The notes: generated from the sequence alone by a model not told the origin. A stretch of DNA of 64,000 bases from Enterobacter hormaechei ATCC 49162 (GCF_001875655.1 NZ_MKEQ01000002.1:62001-126000); one strand, 5' to 3'. Numbered from the stretch's first letter, positions 26,228 through 38,454 are shown. Made by a program: numbers and translations.

Positions 26228-27544
26228 TCAAACCACCATATTCAACAGCAGCACCCCGACCAGGCCGCACACCGAAATAATGGTTTCCAGCGCGGACCAG
26301 GACTTGATGGTTTCACCGATGGTCAGGTTGAAGTACTCCTTGAACAGCCAGAAGCCCGGATCGTTCACGTGAGAGAAAATCACGCTACCGGAACCGACCG
26401 CGATAACCATCAGTTCAGGGCTGACGCCGGTGGTGGCAATCAGCGGCGCAACAATACCGCCCGCGGTAATCGCTGCAACGGTCGCAGAACCCAGCGCAAT
26501 ACGCAGCACCGCGGCAATAGACCAGGCCATCAGGAGCGGCGATACGTTGGTTTCATGCATCATGGCGGCGATGTATTTGTCCACGCCGCTGTCGACCAGC
26601 ACCTGCTTGAACGCGCCGCCGCCGCCGATGATCAGCAGCATCATGGCAATGATTTTGATGGAAGAGGTCAGCGTGTCGTTGATCTGATCCATGGAACGAC
26701 CACGGTTAAGACCGAAGGTGAACATGGCGATCAGAACCGCAATCAGCGTTGCCATCACCGGGTCGCCCAGGAACTCCGCAACGGACAGGAACGCGTGGCC
26801 TTTCGGCAGAACCATTTCTGCTATGGCACGCATCGCCATCAGGATCACCGGCACCAGTGAAGTCCAGACGCTGACGCCAAAGCCAGGCATCTCTTCTTCG
26901 GTGAAGGTTTTGGCGCTGTACAGCCCTTCCGGGATAGGCTTATCGATGCCTTTCAGGAAGCGGGCATAAATAGGACCAGCCAGAATTACCGTTGGGATCG
27001 CCAGAATCGTACCGAACAGCAGGGTTTTACCCATATCGGCGTGGAAGATGGTGGCGATAGCCGTTGGACCCGGGTGCGGTGGCAGGAAGCCGTGGGTGAC
27101 GGACAGCGCCGCAGCCATTGGCACACCCACGAACAGCAGCGGGATGTTGGCGGCAGCGGCGATGGTGAACACCAGCGGCAGCATCAGGACGAAGCCCACT
27201 TCATAGAACAGCGCAAAACCGACGGTAAAACCGGTTAACACGACTGCCCATTGAATGTTCTTCTTGCCAAATTTCTCGATCAGCGTGGTGGCAATACGCT
27301 GTGCGCCACCGCAGTCCGCGAGCATTTTACCGAGCATGGCGCCGAAGCCCATGATCAGCGCCAGGCTGCCGAGCGTACCGCCGACACCGGCTTTAATGGA
27401 GCTGATAACTTTAACCAGCGGCATTCCCTGCATCAGACCGACTGCAAGTGCCACCAGAACCAGAGCGATAAATCCGTTCATTTTGAAGCGGATCATCAAG
27501 AGCAGTAATAACACAACACCGATAGCGACGATGACTAATGGCAT
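26228..27544 (-). CDS. gntT: High-affinity gluconate transporter GntT
   Basis: GntP-family gluconate:H+ symporter in the inner membrane. 438 residues as in E. coli, hydrophobic throughout, with the family motifs ALFYEVGFVLMLPLVF, FLPPHPGPTAIA and SHVNDPGFWLFKEYF. It is a paralogue of GntU (1183-2523) and is probably induced together with it: GntR-like boxes are at 27566-27577 and 27705-27720. Transcribed alone; nfuA lies upstream on the same strand across a 365-bp gap. Confidence 0.96.
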   Translation of the reverse strand: MPLVIVAIGVVLLLLLMIRFKMNGFIALVLVALAVGLMQGMPLVKVISSIKAGVGGTLGSLALIMGFGAMLGKMLADCGGAQRIATTLIEKFGKKNIQWAVVLTGFTVGFALFYEVGFVLMLPLVFTIAAAANIPLLFVGVPMAAALSVTHGFLPPHPGPTAIATIFHADMGKTLLFGTILAIPTVILAGPIYARFLKGIDKPIPEGLYSAKTFTEEEMPGFGVSVWTSLVPVILMAMRAIAEMVLPKGHAFLSVAEFLGDPVMATLIAVLIAMFTFGLNRGRSMDQINDTLTSSIKIIAMMLLIIGGGGAFKQVLVDSGVDKYIAAMMHETNVSPLLMAWSIAAVLRIALGSATVAAITAGGIVAPLIATTGVSPELMVIAVGSGSVIFSHVNDPGFWLFKEYFNLTIGETIKSWSALETIISVCGLVGVLLLNMVV

Positions 27545-27909
27545 GATTGACCTGGCCTTTGAATTGTTATGGGTAACGTCATTGTTTCAACGACAAATTC
27601 CGGTTGTCCCAACTGGGAACAGAGTGTTAACGGCACTCATACTGATGCCTGCGAAAACATTAAGTTTAGTCGGCTGTTATAAGGGTGTTGAGTGCCCACG
27701 AGAATGATACGGGTAACATGCGGTGATTGAGAATCACCCAGGGAGGCAAAATTTGAATTATGAGACGCAGGTCAACATATAGAGGGGGGCGGCGGGAAAA
27801 TAAATGCCGGGTGGCGGCTACGCCTTATCCGGCCTACGATTCGGATGCAGAAACGGTTTTGTAGGCCCGGTAAGCGCAGCGCCACCGGGCAATACAGACG
27901 GGCACCGGA
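27545..27909. promoter_or_regulatory. gntT upstream region: GntR boxes and REP pair (365 bp)
   Basis: Probable GntR operators are GTTATGGGTAAC (27566-27577, just before the gntT start) and TGATACGGGTAACATG (27705-27720, upstream). Their revealed core on the minus strand is GTTACCCATAAC and ATGTTACCCGTATCA, as in E. coli gntT. A perfect palindrome GGTGATT-GAG-AATCACC (27722-27738) adjoins the upstream operator. The rest, toward nfuA, is a REP pair (27806-27890). No gene seen. Confidence 0.65.
27806..27890. repeat. REP pair downstream of nfuA
   Basis: Inverted REP units GCCGGGTGGCGG to CGGCCTAC (27806-27837) and GTAGGCCCGGTAAGCG to CCACCGGGC (27861-27890). It starts 19 bp beyond the nfuA stop. 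Confidence 0.85.
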
Positions 27910-28485
27910 TTAATAGTAAGAGTGCTCGCCGCGCTGGTGCTCGGTCAGATCGCGCACGCCTTTCAGTTCCGGGAATTCGTTCAGCAGCTGCTTCTCGATC
28001 CCTTCTTTCAGGGTCACATCGACCATGGAGCAGCCGTTACAGCCGCCGCCGAATTGCAGGATCGCCAGACCATCTTCGGTGATTTCCATCAGGGAAACAC
28101 GTCCACCGTGGCCAGCCAGCTGCGGGTTGATCTGCGATTGCAGCAGATACTCCACACGCTCCATCAGCGGGGCATCGTCAGAGACTTTACGCATCTTCGC
28201 GTTTGGCGCTTTCAGCGTCAGCTGAGAACCCAGCTGGTCGGTGACGAAATCAATCTCCGCATCTTCAAGATACGGCGCGCTCAGCTCATCAACGTACGCG
28301 GTGAGCTGTTCAAATTTAAGGGCAGTGTCAGTTGCTTCCACAGCATCCGGAGGACAATAAGAGACACCACATTCTGCATTCGGAGTGCCTGGATTGATCA
28401 CAAACACGCGGATCTGCGTCCCTTCTTCCTGATTTGCCAGCAGTTTGGCAAAGTGCGCTTGTGCAGAATCGGAAATACGGATCAT
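27910..28485 (-). CDS. nfuA: Fe-S biogenesis protein NfuA
   Basis: Carrier that holds a [4Fe-4S] cluster and passes it to apo-enzymes such as aconitase and lipoate synthase, important under oxidative stress or iron limitation. 191 residues as in E. coli. The N-terminal half is a degenerate A-type carrier domain; the C-terminal Nfu domain carries the cluster ligands in [14 protein letters not shown] (Cys149 and Cys152 by alignment). gntX is 61 bp upstream on the same strand. Confidence 0.96.
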   Translation of the reverse strand: MIRISDSAQAHFAKLLANQEEGTQIRVFVINPGTPNAECGVSYCPPDAVEATDTALKFEQLTAYVDELSAPYLEDAEIDFVTDQLGSQLTLKAPNAKMRKVSDDAPLMERVEYLLQSQINPQLAGHGGRVSLMEITEDGLAILQFGGGCNGCSMVDVTLKEGIEKQLLNEFPELKGVRDLTEHQRGEHSYY

Positions 28486-28546
28486 AGCTTTGGCCTAATA
28501 GTTGACTAAATTACCTGGGTATAATCATACGCCCATTGGAGAAGGG

Positions 28547-29227
28547 CTACAAGGTACGGCACAGACACCATACCTGAACAGACGCGGCGCCGCTTTGCAA
28601 AAGCAGTCGGGAAAGTTCAGCCACGGTACTGCCCGTGGTGACGACATCATCCACAATCGCGATATGGAGGCCGTTGACCGGCAATTCAAGGCGAAAGGCG
28701 TTTTTCAGGTTCCTTTTGCGCGACCGGGCGTTAAGGCGGTGCTGAACGGCAGTGGCATGAATGCGTTTCAGCGCAGAGGCTGGATACCGGCAACCCAGCC
28801 AGTGGGCGAGCGGACGGCAGAGCAGGTCGCTTTGATTGTATCCGCGTCGCCAGTGGCGGCGCTGAAACAGTGGCACGTTCACGAGCGTGTCGACCTGCGG
28901 CAGTCCGCGCGTTCTTCGCGCCTGCAATACCGCCAGTAATAACAGGCGTGCCAGCGGCTGCGCCAGTGCAGTCTGACTGGAAAACTTGAACTGATGAACC
29001 AGACGACTCAGCGGCAAAACGTAGTCATCCACCGCCACCAGCGCGCTCCACGGCGGCGCTTTTTTAAGGCATCGGCCGCAGGGCAGCGTCTGGCTTACGG
29101 CAGGCAAGCCGCATTGCGGACAGCCCTTCAGGTCACCCAGCGCTCGCGTGCAAACGGAACAGATGCCCCACGCGCTCAGCGTAAGTGGCATTCGGCATAG
29201 CCAGCACAAGCCGGGCACTGTTAGCAT
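28547..29227 (-). CDS. gntX: GntX/ComF-family phosphoribosyltransferase-like protein
   Basis: 226 residues from ATG 29227 (E. coli 227); a much longer in-frame extension upstream crosses the bioH start and is rejected. An N-terminal zinc-finger-like part has CWLC, CSVC and CPQCGLP pairs, and the C-terminal phosphoribosyltransferase signature is IAIVDDVVTTGSTVAE. ComF homologues act in DNA uptake in competent bacteria; E. coli GntX has been linked to use of DNA as nutrient. The old link to gluconate uptake comes from its location. It is notable that hofMNOPQ, also DNA-uptake genes, are in this window. Divergent from bioH by 36 bp. Confidence 0.93.
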   Translation of the reverse strand: MLTVPGLCWLCRMPLTLSAWGICSVCTRALGDLKGCPQCGLPAVSQTLPCGRCLKKAPPWSALVAVDDYVLPLSRLVHQFKFSSQTALAQPLARLLLLAVLQARRTRGLPQVDTLVNVPLFQRRHWRRGYNQSDLLCRPLAHWLGCRYPASALKRIHATAVQHRLNARSRKRNLKNAFRLELPVNGLHIAIVDDVVTTGSTVAELSRLLLQSGAASVQVWCLCRTL

Positions 29228-29263
29228 ACGCAACCTCCATGTGAAAAAAGAGAACGTTAACTG

Positions 29264-30046
29264 ATGAAGACGCTGTGGTGGCAGACCGTTGGCACGGGAA
29301 ATTGTCATCTTGTGCTGCTGCACGGATGGGGACTGAACGCGGAAGTGTGGCGTTGCATAAGTGAGGAACTGGCCTCGCAATTCACGCTACATCTGGTGGA
29401 TCTACCGGGGTATGGCCGTAGCCACGGCTATGGCGCGATGACGCTCAACGACATGGCGGAGCAGGTTCTGGAAGCGGCGCCGCAAAAAGCCGTCTGGCTC
29501 GGCTGGAGCCTGGGCGGGCTGGTGGCAAGCCAGATTGCGCTGCGTCATCCTGAGCGGGTACAGGCGTTGATCACCGTTGCCTCATCACCCTGTTTCAGCG
29601 CCCGCGAGGCGTGGCCGGGCATCAAACCCGAGGTGCTCGCCGGGTTCCAGCACCAGCTGAGCGAAGACTTCCAGCGTACGGTGGAGCGTTTCCTGGCATT
29701 ACAGACGATGGGAACAGAAACCGCCCGTCAGGACGCGCGGACGCTGAAGCAGACGGTGCTTTCTCTACCGATGCCGGAAGTTGAGGTGCTGAACGGAGGG
29801 CTGGAGATCCTGAAAATGGTCGATCTGCGCGAGCCGCTGGCGTCGCTGACGGTGCCGCATCTGCGTGTTTATGGCTATCTGGATGGACTGGTCCCGCGCA
29901 AGGTGGTCCCGCTGCTGGATGCGTTGTGGCCGGAGAGTAAATCGCTGGTGGTTGCCAAAGCGGCCCATGCGCCATTCATCTCTCATCCTGCTGAGTTTTG
30001 TTCGGCGCTGTCCGGTTTTATTAGCGAAGCGTCCACCACTCCCTGA
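29264..30046 (+). CDS. bioH: Pimeloyl-[ACP] methyl ester carboxylesterase
   Basis: Removes the methyl ester from pimeloyl-ACP, ending the pimelate branch of biotin synthesis. Alpha/beta hydrolase, 260 residues (E. coli 256). The oxyanion region is [11 protein letters not shown], the nucleophile Ser82 is in GWSLGG, the acid is in [10 protein letters not shown] and the histidine in [11 protein letters not shown]. The C-terminal tail ([10 protein letters not shown]) differs from E. coli, and its last 26 bp overlap the 3' end of feoC on the opposite strand. Confidence 0.95.
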   Translation: MKTLWWQTVGTGNCHLVLLHGWGLNAEVWRCISEELASQFTLHLVDLPGYGRSHGYGAMTLNDMAEQVLEAAPQKAVWLGWSLGGLVASQIALRHPERVQALITVASSPCFSAREAWPGIKPEVLAGFQHQLSEDFQRTVERFLALQTMGTETARQDARTLKQTVLSLPMPEVEVLNGGLEILKMVDLREPLASLTVPHLRVYGYLDGLVPRKVVPLLDALWPESKSLVVAKAAHAPFISHPAEFCSALSGFISEASTTP

Positions 30047-30257
30047 GACAGGCTTTTCCTTCCGGGCAACGCTTACAACTGCCGGACAGACAACCGTCCG
30101 GCTCTTCCTGAATGCGCACGGCTTTCCCCATGGCCTCCAGCCTTTCCAGCATGGCATCGATCATCGGCTGCGGCGTATGCAGGCTGAGGCTGAGCTGCTT
30201 CGCCTCCATTCGCCCCTGCAACGCCAGTAAATCACGAACCTGAATCAACGATGCCAT
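30021..30257 (-). CDS. feoC: FeoC, ferrous iron transport accessory protein
   Basis: Small cytoplasmic winged-helix protein, 78 residues as in E. coli, with four cysteines (Cys56, 61, 64, 70) that bind an Fe-S cluster in relatives. It has been proposed to regulate the operon or to protect FeoB from proteolysis. Last gene of feoABC, 12 bp after feoB. Its last eight codons overlap the end of the convergent bioH by 26 bp. Confidence 0.94.
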   Translation of the reverse strand: MASLIQVRDLLALQGRMEAKQLSLSLHTPQPMIDAMLERLEAMGKAVRIQEEPDGCLSGSCKRCPEGKACLREWWTLR

Positions 30258-30269
30258 GTTCTTTTCCCC

Positions 30270-32588
30270 TTAGTGACAGTCGCCCGCAGGACTGCTACAG
30301 CAGGTTGTCGGGGTTTTGCGCGTTGCCAGCAGGTTAACGTTAACGCGGCTACGCGCCCGGCGCAGCAGGCCAATCACCATCACGTTAAACAGGATCACCG
30401 CCAGAATACAGACCAGGCTGTAGCGCGGATGTTGACTGTAATTGACGGCCTGATAAAACACGGTCGCCAGCGAGTAGGCAATGTTCAGCCCCCACAGAAT
30501 GGAGAAGCCCATCCAGCCGCGGCTGGACTCACGGGCAATGGCGCCCATGACCGAGATGCACGGAATATAGAGCAGGACGAAGATCAGGTAGCTGTAGGCC
30601 GCTGACGCGCTGCCAAATTTCTGGCCCATCACGCCCATTGCCCCGGTCGCCATTTCGCCGTCGCCTTTGCTGGCTTCAATCGGGTTCGCCAGTACGCTCA
30701 GGCTGAAGGTGTCTTTCAAGCTCTGCCAGGTCTCTTCCACCGCGCCGAGCAGTTCATCCCCGAGGTGGAACGCAGCCGGATTAAACTCCTCTTCCTGAAT
30801 GTTTTCCGCGGTGTAAAGCGTGTTCAGGGTGCCGACAACCACCTCTTTTGCCATTGCGCCGGTAAACAGGCCCACGGTTGCCTGCCAGTTGTCTTCCTGC
30901 ACGCCAATCGGTTTGAAGACCGGCGTAATGACGCGGCTGACGGAGGCAAGGGCAGAGTCATTAATGTTGTCCGCGGCCTGGCCGCTCAGGGTGAAGCTGT
31001 TCAGGGCGCTCAGGAAAATACTGACCACCACAATCACCTTACCGGCACGCAGAACGAAGCCCTTCAGGCGCTGCCAGGTCTGAATGATCAGGCTTTTGAG
31101 ATGCGGAACGTGATAAACCGGCAGTTCCATCACGAACGGCGACGCTTCGCCACGCATGATGGTGTGCTTCAGCATCAGGCCGGTGAGAATAGCCATCACG
31201 ATACCCAGCACATACAGGGAGAAGACGGCCAGCGCCCCTTCCTGACCAAAGAACGCCGCGGCAAAGACCGCGAAGATCGCCAGTCGCGCGCCGCAGGACA
31301 TGAACGGCGCCATCATGATGGTCATCAGGCGTTCGCGCGGGGCATCCAGCGTACGCGCGCCCATGACTGACGGCACGTTACAGCCGAAACCAACAATCAG
31401 CGGCACGAAGGATTTGCCCGGCAGCCCCAGCGCCTGCATCAGGCGGTCCATCACGAAGGCGGCGCGCGCCATGTAACCGGAATCTTCGAGGAAGGAGAGG
31501 AACAGGTACATCATGCCGATCTGCGGTACCAGCGGCAGGACGGTGTTGATCCCGCCGCCGATCCCCTGCGCAAGGAAGATGGTCAACCATTCCGGGAAGT
31601 GGAGGGTGTAGCCCAGCCACTGAATGCCGTGCACGAAAATAGCGACAGAGCCGCCATCAAAGATGGGTTGTAATGCGCCGCCGATGTTAATGGCGAGCAG
31701 GAACATCACGTACATCACCAGTAAAAAGATCGGCAAACCGAGGAAGCGGTTGAGCACAATCTTATCCACGGCGGCGGTGAAGCGGCTGGGTTCAGCGGTT
31801 AATGCATTGCTGACCACGTCACAGATTGCGGCGATGGCCTGATAGCGCGCATCCGCAATGTGCAGGGCCGGGTCATCCAGCTCATCGCTCAGGCGAGCCT
31901 GTGCGACGTCCAGCTTATCCGCCGCATCGCCTGCATAGGCGCGGCTGTAGATATCGCCTTCCAGCATTTGCAGACCAAGCCACAGGCGTTGTCTGGCGGG
32001 CATGCTGTTATCCATCTCCTGCGCCAGTTGTCTGGCTTCGCGCAGCAGCGGCTGGGCGTAGTGGACCAGTTCGATGTCGGCATTGCCCGTGTGGCGGTCA
32101 ATCGCCAGCTTCAGGGCGTCAATGCCGCGCGCGCGGGTAGAAACCAGCGGCACCACCGGGCAGCCCAGACGGGCGGAGAGGGCATCGACGTCGATGCGCA
32201 GCTTTTGCTTCTCGGCGATGTCGAGCATGTTCAGCGCCACGATGCAGGGAATACCCAGCTCCAGCAGCTGTAACGTGAGATACAGATTGCGTTCGAGATT
32301 GGAGGCATCCACCACGTTGATGAGCAGATCCGCGTCCCCGCTCAGAATATAGTGGCAGGCAATCTGCTCATCGAGAGAGGTCTGGGAGGAAATTGTGGTG
32401 AGTGAATAGGTCCCCGGTAAATCAACCAGCGTGACCTGATTGTCTGTCGTGGTGAACTGGCCTTCTTTGCGTTCAACCGTCACGCCTGCCCAATTTCCCA
32501 CACGCTGGCGTGCGCCGGTTAACTGATTAAATAAGGTTGTCTTGCCGGAATTTGGATTGCCAATTAAGCCAATAGTTAATTTTTTCAT
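30270..32588 (-). CDS. feoB: Ferrous iron permease FeoB
   Basis: Main Fe(II) uptake protein of the inner membrane, important without oxygen. 772 residues (E. coli 773). The N-terminal cytoplasmic G domain has G1 GNPNSGKT at residues 10-17, G3 DLPGTYS and G4 NMLD; the C-terminal half is polytopic, with Gate motifs such as FGCNVPSVMGARTL and CGARLAIF. It is 30 bp after feoA. The operon is probably repressed by Fur-Fe and activated by FNR. Confidence 0.97.
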   Translation of the reverse strand: MKKLTIGLIGNPNSGKTTLFNQLTGARQRVGNWAGVTVERKEGQFTTTDNQVTLVDLPGTYSLTTISSQTSLDEQIACHYILSGDADLLINVVDASNLERNLYLTLQLLELGIPCIVALNMLDIAEKQKLRIDVDALSARLGCPVVPLVSTRARGIDALKLAIDRHTGNADIELVHYAQPLLREARQLAQEMDNSMPARQRLWLGLQMLEGDIYSRAYAGDAADKLDVAQARLSDELDDPALHIADARYQAIAAICDVVSNALTAEPSRFTAAVDKIVLNRFLGLPIFLLVMYVMFLLAINIGGALQPIFDGGSVAIFVHGIQWLGYTLHFPEWLTIFLAQGIGGGINTVLPLVPQIGMMYLFLSFLEDSGYMARAAFVMDRLMQALGLPGKSFVPLIVGFGCNVPSVMGARTLDAPRERLMTIMMAPFMSCGARLAIFAVFAAAFFGQEGALAVFSLYVLGIVMAILTGLMLKHTIMRGEASPFVMELPVYHVPHLKSLIIQTWQRLKGFVLRAGKVIVVVSIFLSALNSFTLSGQAADNINDSALASVSRVITPVFKPIGVQEDNWQATVGLFTGAMAKEVVVGTLNTLYTAENIQEEEFNPAAFHLGDELLGAVEETWQSLKDTFSLSVLANPIEASKGDGEMATGAMGVMGQKFGSASAAYSYLIFVLLYIPCISVMGAIARESSRGWMGFSILWGLNIAYSLATVFYQAVNYSQHPRYSLVCILAVILFNVMVIGLLRRARSRVNVNLLATRKTPTTCCSSPAGDCH

Positions 32589-32618
32589 TGTAGTAGACTC
32601 ACTGAAACCGCTGGCTTG

Positions 32619-32846
32619 TTAACGGGATAAAGATTCAACTTCAATTAATGCGAGGTCTTTTTTACGCAGAACCAGATTAACGCGTCGGGTTTCGATATGA
32701 ATAGGATCGCCCAACGGCGCAACGCGCACCACCTGGAATGATGAGCCGGGTAGCATACCCAGGGACAGCAGCTTCTGCCGGTAGGCCGGGCTTATCTCAC
32801 GGGTAAAACCGATAATTTTCCACGCACTGTCTGGAGTGAATTGCAT
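32619..32846 (-). CDS. feoA: FeoA, ferrous iron transport SH3-like protein
   Basis: Small cytoplasmic protein required for FeoB function. 75 residues from ATG 32846, the E. coli length; a start five codons upstream is possible but lacks the conserved MQFTPD beginning. The SH3-like core is [23 protein letters not shown]. First gene of feoABC. Confidence 0.95.
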   Translation of the reverse strand: MQFTPDSAWKIIGFTREISPAYRQKLLSLGMLPGSSFQVVRVAPLGDPIHIETRRVNLVLRKKDLALIEVESLSR

Positions 32847-33182
32847 AGCGCCTGATTCCACGAGAGGTTAAATAATCTACACTGCGATGATAATGAGAAT
32901 AGTTTTTATCAGCAATAATAAAAATGTGACGGGATGTTGTTAATCGTATTAATTTGCGGTCTGCTTGACCTTGCTCAATATTTGCGAAATTGAGGTGAAA
33001 ATAAAAAGAAGGGCATTTGTTAATGAGGTGATAAATAGCGGTTTAAATATGGATATGCAATCGGTTTCATATTTTACGATATTATTTTTCCCCTCACCCC
33101 GGCCCTCTCCCCAAAGGGGCGAGGGTGTTCAAGTTCCCTCTCCCCTTTGGGGAGAGGGTTAGGGTGAGGGGCATTTACAGCA
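32847..33182. promoter_or_regulatory. feo promoter region and repeat (336 bp)
   Basis: A Fur-box-like sequence, GATAATGAGAATAGTTTTT (32889-32907), matches 13 of 19 positions of the Fur consensus and lies about 45 bp before feoA. A weak FNR-like TTGAC-N4-CTCAA is at 32965-32978. Toward yhgF is the paired repeat at 33090-33171. I see no gene in the rest. Confidence 0.55.
33090..33171. repeat. Paired inverted family A repeat (82 bp) after yhgF
   Basis: Two inverted arms, CCCCTCACCCC plus CCCTCTCCCCAAAGGGG, then CCCTCTCCCCTTTGGGG plus GGGTGAGGGG, separated by about 10 bp. The right arm ends 11 bp from the yhgF stop. Same design as at 38369-38450 and 40376-40456. Confidence 0.9.
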
Positions 33183-35513
33183 TTAGCGTTTCTTGCCCAT
33201 CGCCGCTGCCAGCGCATCCATCATTGCGCTGTTGCCCGCAGGCTGTGCGTCACGTCCGCGTGGCTTCGCGGCTTTCGCTGCCGGACGCTGCTGTTCACGG
33301 CCACCGCCATTACCGCCACGGCGCGCGTTAGTGTCGCCCGGCTGCTCGTCCAGACGCATGGTCAGGGCGATACGCTTGCGCTGGAGATCCACTTCCAGCA
33401 CTTTCACCTTCACGATGTCGCCCGCTTTGACCACGGTGTGCGGATCTTCAACGAACTTGTCGGCGAGGGAAGAGATATGCACCAGACCATCCTGATGCAC
33501 GCCGATATCCACAAACGCGCCAAAGTTGGTGACGTTGGTTACCGCCCCTTCCAGCACCATGCCCGGTAACAGGTCGTTCATGGTTTCCACGCCGTCAGCA
33601 AAGGTTGCGGTTTTAAACTCAGGACGCGGATCGCGGCCCGGTTTTTCCAGCTCTTTGATGATGTCAGTGACCGTCGGCACGCCGAACTGTTCGTCGGTGA
33701 AATCCACCGCTTTCAGGTTACGCAGCGCGCTGCTGTCGCCCATCAGATCTTTCAGCGCCTGCCGGGTAGCGGCCAGAATACGCTCAACCACCGGGTACGC
33801 TTCCGGGTGAACGGTAGAGGCATCCAGCGGGTTATCGCCGTGGTTGATGCGCAGGAAGCCCGCGCACTGCTCAAACGCTTTCGGCCCCAGACGGTTTACC
33901 TTCAGCAACTGCTGGCGGTTCTGGAACTGACCGTTCTCATCACGCCAGGCAACGATATTCTGCGCCATCATACGGGTCAGGCCCGCCACGCGGGTCAGCA
34001 GGGGAACGGAAGCGGTGTTCAGGTCCACGCCGACGGCGTTAACGCAGTCTTCCACTACTGCATCCAGCTTGCGCGCCAGCTGCGTCTGACTCACGTCGTG
34101 CTGATACTGGCCCACGCCGATGGATTTCGGGTCGATCTTCACCAGCTCCGCCAGCGGATCCTGTAAACGACGGGCAATAGAGACCGCACCGCGCAGGGAA
34201 ACGTCCAGATCCGGGAACTCCTGCGCCGCCAGTTCCGAGGCGGAATAAACCGATGCCCCCGCCTCGCTGACGATCACCTTCTGCGCCGTCACTTTCGGGA
34301 ACTGCTTCTGCACGTCCAGGTAGAAACGCTCGGTTTCGCGGGATGCCGTACCGTTACCGATGGCAACCAGCTCAACGTTGTACTTCTCGCACAGCGCGGC
34401 GACGATGACAGCCGCTTTCGCTGCCTGACCGGTGTGCGGGTATATGGTGTCGGTGGCAACCAGCTTGCCGGTGCCGTCAACCACGGCCACCTTCACGCCG
34501 GTACGCAGACCCGGATCGAGACCCATGGTGGCGCGCAGGCCAGCTGGCGCAGCCATCAGCAGGTCGTGCAGGTTTCGGGCGAAGACGTTGATCGCTTCGT
34601 CTTCGGCGCGCTCGCGCACGGTGCCCATCAGTTCGGTTTCGAGGTGCATCAGCACCTTGATGCGCCAGGTCCAGCTCACCACGCCTTTGCGCCAGCTGTC
34701 CGCCGGGGCGTTGTTCAGGCGCAGACCGAGGTGATCGATAATGATCTGCTCGCAGTGGCTCTCTTTTGGCGGCTCATCAAACTGCGGATCGGCATTCAGG
34801 GAGAGTTGCAGCACGCCTTCGTTACGGCCACGGAACATCGCCAGCGCGCGGTGAGACGGTGCGGTAGAAATGGGTTCGTGGTGATCGAAGTAGTCGCGGA
34901 ATTTCGCGCCTTCGTCCTCTTTGCCGGACACCACGGTGGAGACGATATGCGCATTCTTCCACAGGTAATCACGCACTTTGGCCAGCAGCGCCGCGTCTTC
35001 AGCGAAGCGCTCCATCAGAATGTAGCGCGCGCCGTCCAGCGCGGCTTTGGTGTCCGCTACGCCTTTGTCGGCGTCGATAAACCTGGCGGCTTCGGTTTCC
35101 GGGTCGTGAGACGGCTCGTTCCACAGCAGGTCAGCCAGCGGCTCAAGGCCGGCTTCGATAGCAATCTGCCCGCGCGTTCGGCGCTTCGGCTTGTACGGCA
35201 GATAGAGGTCTTCGAGTTCGGTTTTACTCAGGGTACCGTTAATGGCGCTTTCCAGCTCGCTGGTCAGCTTGCCCTGCTCGCCGATAGATTTGAGGATCGC
35301 CTGACGTCGGTCTTCCAGCTCGCGCAGATAGCCCAGTCGGGTCTCCAGGTTACGCAGCTGCGTGTCATCCAGACCGCCGGTGACTTCCTTACGATAACGT
35401 GCAATAAACGGCACGGTGTTCCCTTCATCAAGCAGGCGAACGGCAGCTTCTACCTGTTCGGCTCTGGCCTGAAGTTCACCCGCAATAATGCGGCAGAGCG
35501 ACTCTTTCATCAT
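33183..35513 (-). CDS. yhgF: Tex-family RNA-binding transcription accessory protein YhgF
   Basis: 776 residues from ATG 35513 (E. coli 773). Order: N-terminal helical Tex domain ([19 protein letters not shown]), a YqgF/RuvC-like domain beginning [16 protein letters not shown], helix-hairpin-helix pairs ([16 protein letters not shown]), and a C-terminal S1 RNA-binding domain ([31 protein letters not shown]), followed by a basic glycine-rich tail. Homologues bind nucleic acid and affect transcription and toxin expression; the exact role is unsettled. greB is upstream on the same strand, 87 bp away. Confidence 0.94.
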   Translation of the reverse strand: MMKESLCRIIAGELQARAEQVEAAVRLLDEGNTVPFIARYRKEVTGGLDDTQLRNLETRLGYLRELEDRRQAILKSIGEQGKLTSELESAINGTLSKTELEDLYLPYKPKRRTRGQIAIEAGLEPLADLLWNEPSHDPETEAARFIDADKGVADTKAALDGARYILMERFAEDAALLAKVRDYLWKNAHIVSTVVSGKEDEGAKFRDYFDHHEPISTAPSHRALAMFRGRNEGVLQLSLNADPQFDEPPKESHCEQIIIDHLGLRLNNAPADSWRKGVVSWTWRIKVLMHLETELMGTVRERAEDEAINVFARNLHDLLMAAPAGLRATMGLDPGLRTGVKVAVVDGTGKLVATDTIYPHTGQAAKAAVIVAALCEKYNVELVAIGNGTASRETERFYLDVQKQFPKVTAQKVIVSEAGASVYSASELAAQEFPDLDVSLRGAVSIARRLQDPLAELVKIDPKSIGVGQYQHDVSQTQLARKLDAVVEDCVNAVGVDLNTASVPLLTRVAGLTRMMAQNIVAWRDENGQFQNRQQLLKVNRLGPKAFEQCAGFLRINHGDNPLDASTVHPEAYPVVERILAATRQALKDLMGDSSALRNLKAVDFTDEQFGVPTVTDIIKELEKPGRDPRPEFKTATFADGVETMNDLLPGMVLEGAVTNVTNFGAFVDIGVHQDGLVHISSLADKFVEDPHTVVKAGDIVKVKVLEVDLQRKRIALTMRLDEQPGDTNARRGGNGGGREQQRPAAKAAKPRGRDAQPAGNSAMMDALAAAMGKKR

Positions 35514-35600
35514 GGTCAGTTCATCTTGTGGATCGAAAATCAGGGGGATAGTTATACGGGCTGACACCAAAAAATGCCAGCCGGGGAGGGCGCTCTCGGA

Positions 35601-36074
35601 CTATTTAACATACTCGATTTCGTTGACGTACCAGCTTGCTTCACCGGCAGGCGTCTGAACGACGGCCAGGTCACCCACCTCTTTTTTCAGCAGGGCGCGG
35701 GCCATGGGTGAGTCGATAGAAATGTAATCCTTACGACCGAAAATTTCATCGTAGCCGACGATGCGAAAACGCAGGGTTTGGCCGTCGTCGTTTTCGATCT
35801 CCACCCAGGCGCCGAAGAAGACTTTACCTTCCTGCTGCGGGGAGTAATCGACAATTTTGAGATTCTCGAGGCACTTGGTCAGGTAACGTACCCGGCGATC
35901 GATCTCGCGCAGCCGCTTTTTATTGTACTGGTAGTCCGCATTCTCGCTGCGGTCGCCCAGGCTTGCTGCCCAGGTGACTTTTTTGGTCACTTCCGGACGC
36001 TCCTCGCGCCACAGGTAATCCATCTCTTTTTTGAGTTTCTCGTACCCTTCACGGGTGATCAGGGGCGTTTTCAT
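35601..36074 (-). CDS. greB: Transcription elongation factor GreB
   Basis: Binds the RNA polymerase secondary channel and stimulates cleavage of backtracked transcripts. 157 residues from ATG 36074 (E. coli 158); upstream in-frame codons run toward the ompR promoter and are not conserved. The N-terminal coiled coil carries the tip motif LGDRSENADYQYNKKRLREID, with the acidic residues Asp41 and Glu44, and a C-terminal FKBP-like globular domain follows. Divergent from ompR across 228 bp. Confidence 0.96.
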   Translation of the reverse strand: MKTPLITREGYEKLKKEMDYLWREERPEVTKKVTWAASLGDRSENADYQYNKKRLREIDRRVRYLTKCLENLKIVDYSPQQEGKVFFGAWVEIENDDGQTLRFRIVGYDEIFGRKDYISIDSPMARALLKKEVGDLAVVQTPAGEASWYVNEIEYVK

Positions 36075-36302
36075 GGTGCAGCCTTCAATGCCGATTAACT
36101 GTCTTTGCGCACAATACGTAGCGCACAGTGTAACAGACAAGATTAATAATGATTTATGTGATGAAATGAACAGATAAGCTGCTGTTAAATATGCTTTGTA
36201 ACAATTTCGTCTAGAATTTATACCAGAATTTGCTGGTCGAACACGTGCACTTTTTTAGAATACGCTGTTCCAGGCCTATCCGAACCTTTGGGAGTACACA
36301 CA

Positions 36303-38365
<2,063 letters not shown>

Positions 38366-38368
38366 TTT

Positions 38369-38450
38369 CCCCTCACCCTAACCCTCTCCCCAAAGGGGAG
38401 AGGGGACTTTTACACCCTTTCCCCTTTGGGGAGAGGGCCGGGGTGAGGGG
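38369..38450. repeat. Paired inverted family A repeat (82 bp) between envZ and pckA
   Basis: Arms CCCCTCACCC plus CCCTCTCCCCAAAGGGG and CCCTTTCCCCTTTGGGG plus GGGTGAGGGG. It begins 3 bp after the envZ stop and ends 4 bp from the pckA stop, filling the convergent gap. Confidence 0.9.
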
Positions 38451-38454
38451 TTAA

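Noticed and set aside
27722..27738. Palindrome as a CRP site for gntT
   Set aside because: The GTGA and TCAC half-sites are 7 bp apart, not 6, so it does not fit the CRP consensus.
32965..32978. FNR site for feoABC
   Set aside because: TTGAC-N4-CTCAA deviates from the TTGAT-N4-ATCAA consensus at two positions, too weak to list as a separate feature, though FNR control of feo is known in E. coli.
34434..35564. 376-codon open frame opposite yhgF
   Set aside because: Antisense shadow; yhgF is conserved over the same bases.
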